This document shows positions 50,501-59,001 of a DNA stretch of 64,000 bases, piece after piece. Numbering within the stretch: the first letter of the stretch is position 1; each line of letters starts with the position of its first letter. Position numbers and translations under genes: made by a program. The notes below the pieces were generated by a model. That model was not told the origin of the DNA. It searched no databases and saw only the letters and a program-made list of their open reading frames with translations. This DNA comes from Diphasiastrum complanatum. Taxonomy: Eukaryota > Streptophyta > Lycopodiopsida > Lycopodiales > Lycopodiaceae. The DNA is taken from NCBI GenBank assembly GCA_029204225.1, contig CM055098.1, positions 326,501-390,500 of the forward strand. Reading direction: 5' to 3'.

Positions 50501-53500
50501 TTTGACTTTTGGTCAAATCAACACAAAACAAGTGTACTTGACTTTGTACCAACAAAGGCCAAATTGGCCCTATCCACTTATGACACCTAGATGCTTGACC
50601 ATAAAACTTTATGACACCCCTAAGGTCAACATACTAATTCTAACTATTTTACACACGTGGGAACATGCTAATGTACTCACAAACATAAAATCATAAAATC
50701 ACCAAGATAGATTTGACTATTTTTCACAGTATCCACTCCATCGTATTGGTTGGGTTAGGCACGTAGATCGGGTTGAGGGCTTAATATACATATGTTGATG
50801 GTTGTCTCAACCAAGGATGAGAAAGGTTGGTAGAGAGGTTGAAGAGCTGCCATGGTGAGGAAGATTCTTATTATCACATGAGCTGGTTTTGAAGAGTCAA
50901 ACTTACAAGAGAGAAGCTTGAAACATTCGTTATCAGTGCAACACCCTTATAGAGCCCCTAATAGACATTGGAAGAGCTTGTTTTGCATCAAAGTTGCATG
51001 TCTTTCATTGATCCATAAATCAAGAGGCAAATCCATGCCAATAAGGTTCTTTTTTGAAAACAATTGCTTTGAACTTTGAAAGAATGTGGACTACACTGTT
51101 GCATTCATACGTGTACATGCAAGATCTTGTACGCTCGTTCTTACCACATTTTGTATGCGATCCCATCCGCATATGGATGCTTGAGATACAGATTATTGCA
51201 TGATTGTGATACACTGCTTAGTGCCGAGGAAACTTGCACCTTTCAGACTTTAGACTTCAAGTTTAGACCTTCAAACTTCAATGTTCACACTTTGCTGAAA
51301 ATTGTGTCATTTTTAGAGTTCGTGGCTTTACAACCCATACTTCAAGTTCGAACTTAGTTGCCCCTCCAGACTGTCTTCAAATCATTAACTCCTAGCCTTT
51401 TAAAAGATTGGAATTTGGCATTATGGTAGTTGCTTGGAATTTTGTGGGGTTCATGGCTAAGTGGAAAACGTGTACAGCCTATAAGTAGGTTGGCCCGCTA
51501 TCCCCATGTCACTAAATAGGCAGTTGATGCTTGGCATTGTGCACCCTTTTCCATTGAAAAACAAGGAGGCATTGTTGACTTTGCCCTCTCACAAGTGACA
51601 AGAGGACTGGTCCTTCATCCCTCGCGATCTTGCCAAGTACGTGATGAGTGACTTTGGCGATTGGCTGGTAAGGAGCAGCATGTTGTAACCAACATGGAGT
51701 GTAGTTCCCCGGCCCTCGGTGTCTTAGTGATGGGAACGACTTGATGACTTGCTCTAGTTGAAAGCACTGTGGAGATTGTGCCAAAAAGCGATGGATGCTC
51801 TTGATGGAACGAGAAAATTGGGATAAAGGAGTTCGTTGACCCTTTGTTGCGGATGTTGTTGGAATGTAAATGGTATTGCTTACATTACCATAGGTTACTT
51901 TGACCCAAAAGGTCGAGAGTTGTGTAACCATGGTCATTTATTATATTAGGCCTACTAAACTTATAAGTTAGTATGAAATTAACTTGGTAGGGACTCATGG
52001 GTCCACTAGGCCTAATTGTGACATTAAGTACCCCAACTTGACATATTGGAGGTACCTTATTCTTTCTATGTAACTTATAGAAAGCTGGATAGTCAATAGT
52101 CAAGTAGTTGGAAAGCCAATAGTCAAGTAGTTGGATAGCCAATAGTTATGAAGTTAGATGGTCATCTTGGACTATATATATGTGTGCATCTCATTTGTAT
52201 GAGACACTTTTGTAAGCAATACTGACTATTCTCCTTGGCTCTCCACGAGTTTCTACAAGAGTGTTTCTAGCCATCTCTCTCCTTCTTTTGAGAATGCTTT
52301 GTGTGATTGAATAGTTAAGATTCTGGATCCTTTGGCTTCTATTTCCTACAGATGTGGGCACACTACGTGCATCGTGCAATTGCCCTTGGTGACAATTGGG
52401 CCTTGCCATCGGAGATGTTTCGAGACCTCCAAGCGTTGGTGGCCAATGCAAGGTGCGGTTTCAATTTGGACTCCGTGAAGGTTGGAGGTTAGAAGTGTAG
52501 GAGTTGTTCTGGAAGGGCCCCGAAATAATGAAAAGAAAAAGAAAAAGAAAAAAAGCTAAATCTTTTTACTTACAACCATCGGAACACTAGTAGGAGACAC
52601 ACAATGTAGGGGCAATAACAGGTTTTAAAATCTAGGGAGTTCTATTGTACGCAACACATCTATGCCAAGTTAGTGACTTCTTGTCGTGCCTTCTCAATGA
52701 TAGCAAAGCGAAAGCTTGCATGTTAAAAACCTAGAGTGTTGAGGAAGGAGTGCTACCAAGAGGGGAAATCGAACTTTCAGAGGATCGAGTTTGTCACTTT
52801 GCAATTTGGATTAAGCTTGCTTTAGTTACCAATAATAGCTCATTCCGCATGCATTAAAGTACATAGTACCTTGCATGATGTCGAACAAGTATGACTCGAT
52901 AGAGAGTTTCCAACAGGACTTAAAGATTTGTCAAAACATCATCCAGGTGCATGGATCTTGGTCCCATAACCTTACAAGGGTTGTTCAATGTTATTCGATA
53001 CTTTGCGTGATTGAAAAATGTAGCAAAGCAAACTTGGTTCAAATGCAATTATGTGTATAATTTATTATGAACTACATGTATAGTAAATTATACACGTAGT
53101 TGCATTGGAACCTAGCTTGCTTTGCTACATTTTTTGACCATGCAAAGCATTGAGTAACGTTGAACTTTCATACTAAATTATACACTTAGTTGCATCGGAA
53201 CCAAGTTTTCTTTGTTACATTTTTTGATCACTCAAAGCATTGAATAAGATTGAATAACCCTTTTACATCTAGATATCATTGTTTGTCGAGCTTTGTAGCT
53301 TTTGTTTTCTAGGACACCTAAGAAATTTACAAGAAAACCCAAAAAAACGTTTTGCTTCAAAATGACCTAAAGTCTGGAATGTTTTGGAACGTAGTGTTTC
53401 GGAATGTGATCAGAATTCTACGTTTTGGAGCGTGATGCATCTATGCTTAGTTCCATGCCATTTATTTATCCAGCGCTGGAGAAAACTTGGCTTCTCCACA

Positions 53501-56500
53501 AGTATCGTCCTTGCAGTCATGGCATTATATGAGTAGGTGTTTGGATGTTTCAGGACATATAGGGGTCTTATACAGTTGATCAAGAGCACTATAGGGGTGA
53601 AGTATATATAAAAAATCTATATATGAAAGTTATTACTTACTCGCTGGTAAAGAAGTTCTATTTTATACGAGTCCTCAACTTCTATTATGTATGATCAATT
53701 AGCCGGTTGTTGCAGGATGAGTAACATGATGTGTGATCTTGCTATAGTTTGAATTGTGAATAAAGGCAAGAGAAAAACGTGTGGTAGTTGATTAGTTATC
53801 TTGATTTGAGACAAGCAGAAAAAAAAGCACACGTGCATGCAATTTACTTTCCAAATAGAACGTTCCATTTCAGATCCCCTCTACTCCGTATTTACACTCA
53901 AAACACTCTTATGTTTGGAAAAGCTACCTACATGCATATTCACATGCACACTGCACACAAAGGTGCTCTTGCACATGCTACCAAGATTTCTATTTTCAAC
54001 TAGCAGCAACCCAATGCCTATTTGATTTCAATTGAGGTAAACCTTTGAAACTTAGCTTGATCCTTTGATTAACCGTTACATACATCAATTACGTAACATA
54101 TTCATCTAGAAAATTTAGTGTCTCAGAAGATTTAAATAATTAAAGAGTTTTCCTGGAGGTCAATTGGAAGTGTTTCAATTTTTGTTTCTGACACCTTGTT
54201 CCTTTTTGCTAATGAGATAAAAAGTTGTTATCAAGATTGTCCCTTGTGCTGGGAAATTCTACATATCATGCTAATAGTTTTCATGCTTTTATCATTGTAA
54301 CTTGACAACATGAAAAATCATGTAAACCAGCATGTTTGTGTTGACAAGAGCATTTGGGTTTTGTAGATTCAAGACATTCTTTCTGGCATCGAGGAATCTT
54401 ATTCTTGTCATTTCTATCTACTAGTTCGACTTCGAAAATATTTAATGAATTTTCTTCTTGTGTGCTTTGGACGTTTTTACTTTCTGTTGTTGGAGGTTAA
54501 ATGCACAATTTTATGATGTGATCTGTCCATCAGGAGTTGCAGAGTGTGGAAAAGGCTCTTTGCAAGCTGGAAAGTCTACTGCATGAAACAAGTGGTACAG
54601 AAAGATGCACAACTTCACGTATGGACTTGGAAAGAATACGCTTTCTGAAAAGGGAGGCCGAAGCGTTGGAGGCTTCTTTAAAAGAAAAAGCTATTACAAA
54701 GAAAGAAGGTGCAATTAGGAAGCAGGTTAGTGCGCAAATCATTTAGTTTCCTAGGCACTGTCTTCTTTGATTCAAAGTATTCTTTTGATGCTTCATCTTC
54801 CAAGGGATTTTTGGGCCATTTGTGTAGTAAACTCTATGTCCCTTGTGCTGAGGTCTTGTAGGATGGGCGCAGATAGTTTTAGAAGACTCAAAGCAGTAAA
54901 GGACTGAAACCTATTGGAAATGTTTATATCTATCGACTTTTTTCTAAAGTTTTGTTAGTGATTCAGTGAAATAGAGCTGATGAATGAAAGTCATTTTATT
55001 GACACTAACTCTATGTAATTAGAGTGAGAAAATATAGGAGGATAAGTAGGAGTTTTAGGTCTTTGAGAGTTTGAGACGATTTGTGTTATTACAAGCTTTA
55101 ACTTAATGCTACCATTGAACATGAGGAACCAATTGGTAGTATTTGAGCCACCATGTGACTATTTTGACCCGTGCCATTAATTTTATCTATTTGGTAATAA
55201 ACCTTATGACATGGCCCATGAAGACTGTTCTTTGACGTGACATTTTATTGCTAGTCTTTGACATTTGACGATGTGATTGTCACGTTGCAGAACTAACTGA
55301 CAGCATGCCCAAGTAGCCTATTAACTGTCCTAGTAGGCTTGATGTGGGTTAGTTTATTATTGAGAGTCTTAGGATACTTAAAGTATCACATATGTGAATA
55401 TTCTGTGTGTCCATGATTCTGCTCAACTCAAAAGGGCTGGTTTCAATGCTAAGTATATTACTAGTGTTTTGTTTTCTCTGAATTTGAGGTTTCTATAGGC
55501 GAACATGTGATAGTAGATATTATTTGATCAATTTTCTTTTTCTATCAGCAATCTATATTTTGTCATTTCCCTTGCTCATTTTGGTTTTGCTCGAGGTTGC
55601 ATGGTTACAAAGATTTTTATTGTTGGTTTTTCATTTTCGAAGCAACTTATGCATGTGAGTTTGGGTGATGCTATCCCCTCTGCCTTTGGTATTCTTACGT
55701 CTCCCATTTCCACATTGTTTCTCTTACAAGTATTGTCCATTGTGTCTTCTACCAACTGTTATCTTGCTTTGATCTCTTTTCCAACTCACATGCTTCAAGA
55801 TTTAGCTTGCAGTTATAATTGCTGTTATAGTATGGAACAAGTTGTGGTAATCTTGCTTTGGTCTGTTTTTCAACTATATGTTGCAAGATTCTGCTTCTGC
55901 TTGTGCTTATAGCCTCGCCGACAAGGTATAGAACAAGCTGCCAATTGCGTTACCTCCTTCACATAATTTTAGTCGTGATATAGTTCTTGTACCTGTTGGT
56001 GCTTCACCTGTTGTTCGAGCACCTCATCATATGTCTGACTCTGATTTGACTAAGGTTTCTAAATAGATTGCTGATCTTCTTCATGGTGGTTTCATCTCTG
56101 CCTTATTTATCAGGCTTTGAAGACGACTACCTCCAAATAGACTTATCTTATTTCTTGGATTGATGACCTTTTCAATCCTTAGGGTATTTCGTTGTCTTTC
56201 TCAATACATACTGATGTTTCTTCAACAAGGTACCACAAGCGAATGCTTGTTTATAGTTCAGGGTACATTTACACAAGTTTCAATCAGACCATACATTGTT
56301 ATTATGTATACTCATTCCTTGATATTGTTACCTGGTTTTTCTCAGGGAATTATCCAGGGAGCTTCCATTAGAGTTGGAGCTCATGCTACCCAATCTTATC
56401 TAATATCGAGATGGAGTTGTGAGCCACTTGGAGATCTTGGTCAACAATCAACTATACTTTGGGGTCCTTAATGTAATTAACTGGGGCATTAGTGAAATAA

Positions 56501-57569
56501 TGTCTCTGGGTCCAATAAAGGCCCATATGAATATGTAATCATCTCCTTGACTCTTGTCTACTATAAAAAATATTGTCCTCAATAGTTGGCAGTGGGTGCA
56601 AAAGTTCAAAGTATATGTTAAATTGTAATGCCATTGATTGGAAACGACAAACTCGGGAAAGAAACAGTGAAATGGTTTTGCGGTTTTCTTTTTTTTTGGG
56701 GGGGGGGGACTATCTCTAGCCTTCTATTACGGTAAAAACAAGTGCTTCTTAAGGTGTCTAGGCAATGTAGATTATAATTAATGAACGATCAATCTTGAAT
56801 CTGGACTCAAGAGTTGGAACTTTCGAGGCCCACCTAATATCTATTGTCATGATCCATACTACTAGTACATACATTTAGGGTTTGAAAAGGAAAAGAATCA
56901 GCAAAACGGTTTAGGTTTTTGGGATTTATTTCTAGCCTTCAGGCTTCAATTATGGCAAAAACATACTAATCTATGTTTTAACGCTGATCGCATTCCAAGA
57001 GGATCACAGAAAATAGATGAAGTGGGCAGATGCAAGATCATGCAACCATATCCCCAAAAAAAACAAGAATCTCTAAACGCTAAAAAAATCCACGGTTCCA
57101 TCGTGCAACTATGGTACATATCATAGACGCAGCGGAATGCCTGTGAAACGACGAGCGTTTTGGAATGCTAGCATTTCGGACAGCGGCACATTGTCTGGAA
57201 CACATTGTACTGATAGGACTTTTTTTTATCCTTTTTCCTATGGAGATATCCACTTTTTCTTGGGACTTTAGTAGGTAACTTATTTGAGTTGCATTTATAC
57301 AATTGGCAGTTGCATCTATATTACTTTTCTGACTTTACGTCCTGTCTGTCTTTGATGCATGTTTTATCTTAACATCATAGTTTTGGTTGCAGGAGGATAT
57401 ATTTATGGGACAAGCTTCTGCTATAGTCCTGGAAGACCAAATCACGAGTTTAAGTGAGGAAGCATCAGGTCCTAATGATGAAGCCAAAGATATTGAGGCG
57501 CTTCGGAAAGAGCTATTGGAACTCGAGTCTCGCATTCGTGGAAGTGTCAGTGCAAGTGCTGGAGATAAT
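32468..57569 (+). CDS. LETM1-like organelle protein gene, 11 exons, 3' end outside
   Basis: Exons: 32468-32523, 38299-38779, 38875-38966, 39226-39390, 39498-39885, 42903-43021, 43134-43206, 43371-43597, 43963-44221, 54534-54725, 57393-57569. All have GT/AG borders and matching phases, giving 2229 nt or 743 codons. From memory, LAIFGFFAALGRRTRSF, RYFEGGSVLFYP, CEELEWLPFY and DLERIRFLKREAEALEAS match plant LETM1-like proteins (AT3G11560/AT5G06220 type), whose C-terminal LETM1-like domain would lie beyond 64000. The N-terminus is rich in Ala, Arg and Ser without acidic residues, compatible with an organelle transit peptide. The frame has no stop or shift in any exon despite surrounding decay, so it is probably functional. 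LETM1 proteins act at organelle inner membranes in cation balance and translation; the role of this branch is not known to me. Confidence 0.75.
33383..33900 (-). pseudogene. Copia RNase H fragment in intron 1
   Basis: Minus-strand ALELTNRVSRMGFNNQQTMC and HLIIQHFFHKRVQIVLKYCH, then MLVEIFTKGF, follow the copia RNase H pattern (the last a degenerate ADIFTKPL). Heavily decayed; nothing else of the element is clear. Confidence 0.6.
34480..35060 (-). repeat. Probable 3' LTR of the intron 1 Ty3 relic
   Basis: On the minus strand a purine tract TTTGAGGGGGAAGGGA (about 35061-35076) is followed by TGTTAGAGCC, the expected PPT/LTR junction after a pol end. The far border is not determined because no second copy is in the window. 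Confidence 0.5.
35080..36800 (-). pseudogene. Decayed Ty3 pol in intron 1
   Basis: On the minus strand in order: an RT trace with RPFMDDVLVYS near 36545; RNase H FDALKQAMADFVMLKIVD, MNASDVVVGTILMQ and GRPVAFESKKLN (36019-36237); integrase zinc region ELCREILHLFHDS...ASHPSADWTYEMI (35517-35810); and a C-terminal GRPLADVAWETRHGL near 35150 resembling a chromodomain-region end. Many stops and shifts. Antisense to the host gene. Confidence 0.7.
36801..37547. other. Intron 1 DNA without recognised features
   Basis: AT-rich; no coding or repeat structure recognised. The same holds for 37742-38298 before the exon 2 acceptor. Confidence 0.4.
37548..37741 (+). repeat. 97-bp tandem duplication in intron 1
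   Basis: Two adjacent 97-bp units (37548-37644 and 37645-37741), each starting CTATGGCATGAGT and ending GGGAACAAATGG or AGGAACAAATGG, differ at three positions. Recent local duplication. Confidence 0.95.
38299..38779 (+). CDS. Exon 2
   Basis: Acceptor TATTGCAG, donor CAG|GTTGGG, 481 nt. A poorly conserved Ser-rich start leads into WLEVSARYEKHF, GTNLAQALHEGARMF and WIDFDKKAWIKLLSYQ. Ends in phase 0. Confidence 0.8.
38875..38966 (+). CDS. Exon 3
   Basis: Acceptor AAATGCAG, donor AAG|GTTGGA, 92 nt. Encodes AAVYALLQAAIEIAVRGEGR and following residues; ends in phase 2 (AG+T, Ser). Confidence 0.85.
39226..39390 (+). CDS. Exon 4
   Basis: Acceptor CCGCCGCAG, donor GCC|GTATGT, 165 nt. Encodes LEASIREHLSSRDPAAIEW and LWSQQLPYAVSNFVNLLEK. 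Confidence 0.85.
39498..39885 (+). CDS. Exon 5
   Basis: Acceptor TTGTGTCAG, donor GAG|GTAACA, 388 nt. Encodes VGLVTLAISCSGAALKLGA, a hydrophobic segment, then MHLLADLVKMDDVYAF and RAFWVNLAQQLLRGAI. A nearer acceptor at 39462 would read into a stop and is rejected. Confidence 0.85.
40555..41745 (-). pseudogene. LINE reverse transcriptase fragment in intron 5
   Basis: On the minus strand: FVDFRKAFGFVPEIL near 41690, then SLSPTLFGLYIDESER, then LLYADDVVLMSRSKEGLQRH (YADD at 41418-41429), the non-LTR RT order. Downstream are a zinc-knuckle-like LCSLGEIEDEDHFIFRC (about 40845-40895) and a C-terminal piece ending at 40555 (YVALTIREMIILRRD). Frameshifts make it inactive. The endonuclease part is missing: 5' truncation is typical of LINE insertions. 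Antisense to the host gene. Confidence 0.8.
41746..42902. other. Intron 5 DNA without recognised features
   Basis: AT-rich non-coding sequence between the LINE fragment and exon 6; nothing recognised. Confidence 0.4.
42903..43021 (+). CDS. Exon 6
   Basis: Acceptor AAGTGCAG, donor CAG|GTATGC, 119 nt. Encodes ALEKNLAIFGFFAALGRRTR, one of the best family signatures. No ATG lies in it, so a Met-to-stop ORF search would miss it. It follows a 3.0-kb intron holding a LINE. Confidence 0.85.
43134..43206 (+). CDS. Exon 7
   Basis: Acceptor GCTACAG, donor GAG|GTTCAA, 73 nt. Encodes RYFEGGSVLFYPKFANLTIY and QLFIE. Too short for ORF search; found by phase and family pattern. Confidence 0.85.
43371..43597 (+). 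CDS. Exon 8
   Basis: Acceptor TTATTCAG, donor TAG|GTTTGG, 227 nt. Encodes VVCEELEWLPFYSNEE, then ALEVCSNWVEAFMNHNDWL and ASKFLLNR. Confidence 0.9.
43963..44221 (+). CDS. Exon 9
   Basis: Acceptor TTTTGTAG, donor GAG|GTCAGT, 259 nt. Encodes GCVRELATSIDKKSKENMF, a Lys/Glu-rich stretch (KKQEEKKRIRKESS) and FEDMETQFRLFDE. The following intron is 10.3 kb. Confidence 0.85.
44222..45094. other. Start of intron 9, no recognised features
   Basis: Non-coding. A GTTCTGGGACCC...GTTTCGTAACCC stretch near 44400 was noted but not matched elsewhere in the window. Confidence 0.4.
45095..45598 (+). pseudogene. hAT transposase N-terminus with BED-like zinc finger
   Basis: CFGCHLCSTVTRIRAHLLG, then GISPCVAVP, follows the hAT pattern C-x2-C ... 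RIRAHL ... GI-x2-C-x-x-VP. A Gly/Ser/Pro/Thr-rich stretch fills the rest to the stop at 45598. The C-terminal transposase is not on this strand nearby. Confidence 0.6.
46115..46393 (-). pseudogene. hAT transposase DUF659 fragment
   Basis: Minus-strand WRPPTREALRTRHLREE, WATYGCSILSDGWIDISCRP, INILVSCPLGKVFLRGVDAS is the DUF659 signature (SDGW-D...R-IIN-LV-CP-G--FL--VDAS). It points opposite to the BED fragment 0.5 kb away. The catalytic RNase-H-fold end with the hATC dimerisation domain is absent. Confidence 0.8.
46970..47640 (-). repeat. 3' LTR of the gag-only copia
   Basis: By eye it agrees with the right LTR at well over nine positions in ten across about 500 bp (for example AAGGCAAAATAAGCTCCTCT and GCCAAATTGGCCCTATCCAC). 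Borders are approximate. Confidence 0.8.
47641..48899 (-). other. Unassigned interior of the gag-only copia
   Basis: Minus-strand frames at 48308-48646 (EYPQHMDSRGSSRWMAES) and 47697-48020 show no integrase or RT motif. They may be unrelated DNA picked up by the element or a decayed reading frame. Confidence 0.4.
48900..49150 (-). pseudogene. Copia protease fragment
   Basis: Minus-strand DSGASSHMCSSKDFFSSI holds the retropepsin active site DSGAS (49003-49017). A stop follows after VIKSAKLKE. The flap and C-terminal part are unclear. Confidence 0.75.
49151..49953 (-). pseudogene. Copia gag (UBN2-type) with defective zinc knuckle
   Basis: MASMGSFLLESSERLSTSNY begins at 49953 and a shift falls near 49740. 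DAWDTLKAIYEAKNTSRLL, TLRNQIFQSCQKSDES and LVQVILNDLKDEYKN follow. In a shifted frame the knuckle reads CFFCGKKGQYATNC (about 49155-49198), with Gln where CX2CX4HX4C needs His. Similar overall to the C2 gag but a different family. Confidence 0.85.
49955..50071 (-). mobile_element. tRNA-like minimal retroposon with 16-bp target duplication
   Basis: TAATAGTGAAGTAATG occurs at 49955-49970 and again at 50056-50071. The 85 bp between, read on the minus strand, has a Pol III A-box-like TGGCTTAGTTGG and a B-box-like GGTTCGAGCC with a CCAAAG/CTTTGG stem between them, as in a tRNA. There is almost no body or tail, so it is a tRNA retropseudogene or an extremely short SINE. It is not a working tRNA: the acceptor stem pairs at only about five of seven positions. 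Confidence 0.75.
50089..50730 (-). repeat. 5' LTR of the gag-only copia
   Basis: Partner of the repeat at 46970-47640. A short segment near 50668 is missing relative to the left copy (the CCACCCGTGTGAA part), and other differences are scattered single bases. Confidence 0.8.
50731..51855. other. Intron 9 DNA without recognised features
   Basis: No supported frame or repeat. The 51512-51937 minus-strand frame has no recognisable motif and is probably chance. Confidence 0.4.
51856..52340 (+). repeat. Possible LTR-like segment
   Basis: TGTTGGAATGTAAATGG opens a stretch with a TATA run (CTATATATATGTG near 52172) and a T-rich region after it, like an LTR. No second copy or clear CA end was found. 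A 23-bp minisatellite (about 2.7 units from 52095, AATAGTCAAGTAGTTGG core) lies upstream of the TATA run. Confidence 0.35.
52983..53255. repeat. Foldback repeat: inverted pair plus third direct copy
   Basis: Arm 1 (52983-53064) is the near-perfect reverse complement of arm 2 (53084-53165), with a 19-bp loop. A third copy (53174-53255) lies in the same direction as arm 2. Shared words include TTGCTTTGCTACAT and TAAATTATACAC. It resembles a foldback MITE or a duplicated half-hairpin and has no coding capacity. Confidence 0.85.
53256..54533. other. End of intron 9, no recognised features
   Basis: AT-rich sequence with no recognised coding or repeat structure; ends at the exon 10 acceptor. Confidence 0.4.
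54534..54725 (+). CDS. Exon 10
   Basis: Acceptor TCCATCAG, donor CAG|GTTAGT, 192 nt, phase 0 at both ends. Encodes ELQSVEKALCKLESLLHE and MDLERIRFLKREAEALEA, a probable coiled coil. Confidence 0.9.
55935..56110 (+). pseudogene. Ty3 pre-RT scrap in intron 10
   Basis: LPPSHNFSRDIVLVPVGASP, VVRAPHHMSDSDLTKVSK, stop, IADLLHGGFIS follows the Ty3 pattern LPP...H-I-LVPG...R-PYRMS..EL...L-ELL--GFI just before RT. No RT core follows, though a degenerate WIDDL near 56160 may be a trace. Confidence 0.6.
56111..57392. other. Rest of intron 10
   Basis: No supported frame. A T/G homopolymer stretch lies at about 56690-56710. 54726-55934 likewise shows nothing beyond chance frames. Confidence 0.4.
57393..57569 (+). 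CDS. Exon 11 (last exon inside the window)
   Basis: Acceptor GGTTGCAG, donor AAT|GTATTA, 177 nt, phase 0 at both ends. Encodes VLEDQITSLSEEASG and EALRKELLELESRIRGS, acidic and helical. Reading past the donor would stop after two more codons, so splicing to exons beyond 64000 is expected; the young chromovirus sits in that intron. Confidence 0.85.
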
Positions 57570-57858
57570 GTATTATATTGATCCCTAATCCTTCTTTGAT
57601 GTGCTATTTCTGGTTGCATCATATCTCCTTAATGATTATGTCTTATTTCATTTATATGTACCACCACAATGAATATCTGTTATTCTATTTTCACCATTAT
57701 GGACATCTGACAAATGCAGATGAACCTATTAGAAGTTGATATTTTGTAAGCCCCCACGGCATAAATTCATGTGACTACCGATTAGATGATCCTTTTACCA
57801 TTATTACATCTTATGTGCTTGACCATATGAATGCATTGTGTACCTAGTGGCCTACTGT

Positions 57859-58760
57859 TGCGCCGGCGCCTCAAAGGGCGCTGGGACTTGAGCGGTTTCC
57901 CCAACACGCGCTTAAGTCTAACATTCATCCATCATGCACTTACATAAAAGCCAACTCAGAAACGTAACAAGCTTAACCATTCAGACTTAAGAAAACTGGA
58001 ATCCCAACCAACCCGAAAGCCAACTCAGAATCCGTCCCCAAAAGGTAACCAAAGGCAAAGACAAGCCACACATGAAACCCAAGGCATAGTGGTCGCCAAA
58101 CTGACCAATTGGCATAGCGGCAAGCCCCATGTCGATGACAGGGACCCTTAGGAGCCAGCGACGCAAAAAGGTTGTAGTAAGGGTCCTTCCACTTGGACCA
58201 GTCCCGGAGGCGAAACCGAAATGGTAATCATCCCCAAGGATCAACTTTATTACATTTGGAAGAGGTTACATTCATACATAGACTGATCGGTCTCGGGGCC
58301 ACCAACACGTGCTGGGCATTGTGCCTGGCTCGTGCTGGTAGAGGGAGCTGAGACCTGGCGACTGGATTCCTGGTGCTGGTTGAGCTGCCCAAGTTTCTGT
58401 CTGCCGGACTCCCCCTATAGTTCTGCTGTGATTCGGCGCACCCCCTCTGTTCTGAAACATAGTGCTTTCTGGTAAAGCACGCTTTTTGGGACTTAGTTTT
58501 TATTTTGCTGATTAAACCTGGCAAGCCTGGCAGAATCAGTCTGGCTCCCGGGAGCCGTTCCGGTGGCAGAATCAACTTGCTTCCTGACTAGGCCATGACT
58601 CGAGCTCCAGAGCTAGCTCATGACTTGTGACTACTTGACTGGCTCACCACAGGTCGGAGGCTCAGTCCTGGACGTTCTAACTTGCTCTGGGACCTTAGGG
58701 AGTGTCACCCCTTAGAGTCTTACAGGGCACGTTGGGTGCACCTGAGTCAGCTTTACAACA
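57859..58760 (-). repeat. 3' LTR of the chromovirus
   Basis: In element orientation it starts TGTTGTAAAGCTGACTCAGG after the purine tract and ends CGCCGGCGCA. It aligns with 63202-64000 with seven substitutions and one 14-bp indel (the right copy is longer near 63893). Length about 902 bp. Confidence 0.95.
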
Positions 58761-58775
58761 TCCTCCCCTCGTTTG
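58761..58775 (-). other. Polypurine tract of the chromovirus
   Basis: On the minus strand AAACGAGGGGAGGA abuts the 3' LTR start TGTTG. Used to prime second-strand synthesis in LTR elements. Confidence 0.85.
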
Positions 58776-59001
58776 AAAAAGCTGATGTCCTCATCAGGGC
58801 CAAACTAGACCTAGGACGTATGGCACGGGCTTAATTCACCGGCCTTAGCAACTTTGAATTACAAAATACATTGGCAGTAGCACAGGAAAAGTGTAGATAA
58901 AGTTCACTTACGTAAAACCTGTGTAAAGCTGCAAGTGATTTATTGGCAAACTTAAGAAAAATACCGGAAAGTTCCTTTTACTTCAGAATGGCCATGAATG
59001 T

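Larger units (their letters stand above)
46970..50730 (-). mobile_element. Gag/protease-only copia element in intron 9
   Basis: Direct repeats of about 0.65 kb (near 46970-47640 and 50089-50730) bound an interior with copia gag and protease on the minus strand and about 1.2 kb of unassigned sequence where integrase and RT should be. No primer site was recognised. A tRNA-like retroposon sits in its leader. Confidence 0.8.

Noticed and set aside
51512-51937. 141-codon minus-strand frame
   Set aside because: Composition and lack of any motif suggest chance; it also overlaps the start of an LTR-like segment on the other strand.
55601-55912. 103-codon hydrophobic frame
   Set aside because: No motif; T-rich intron DNA readily gives such frames, and splice borders are lacking.
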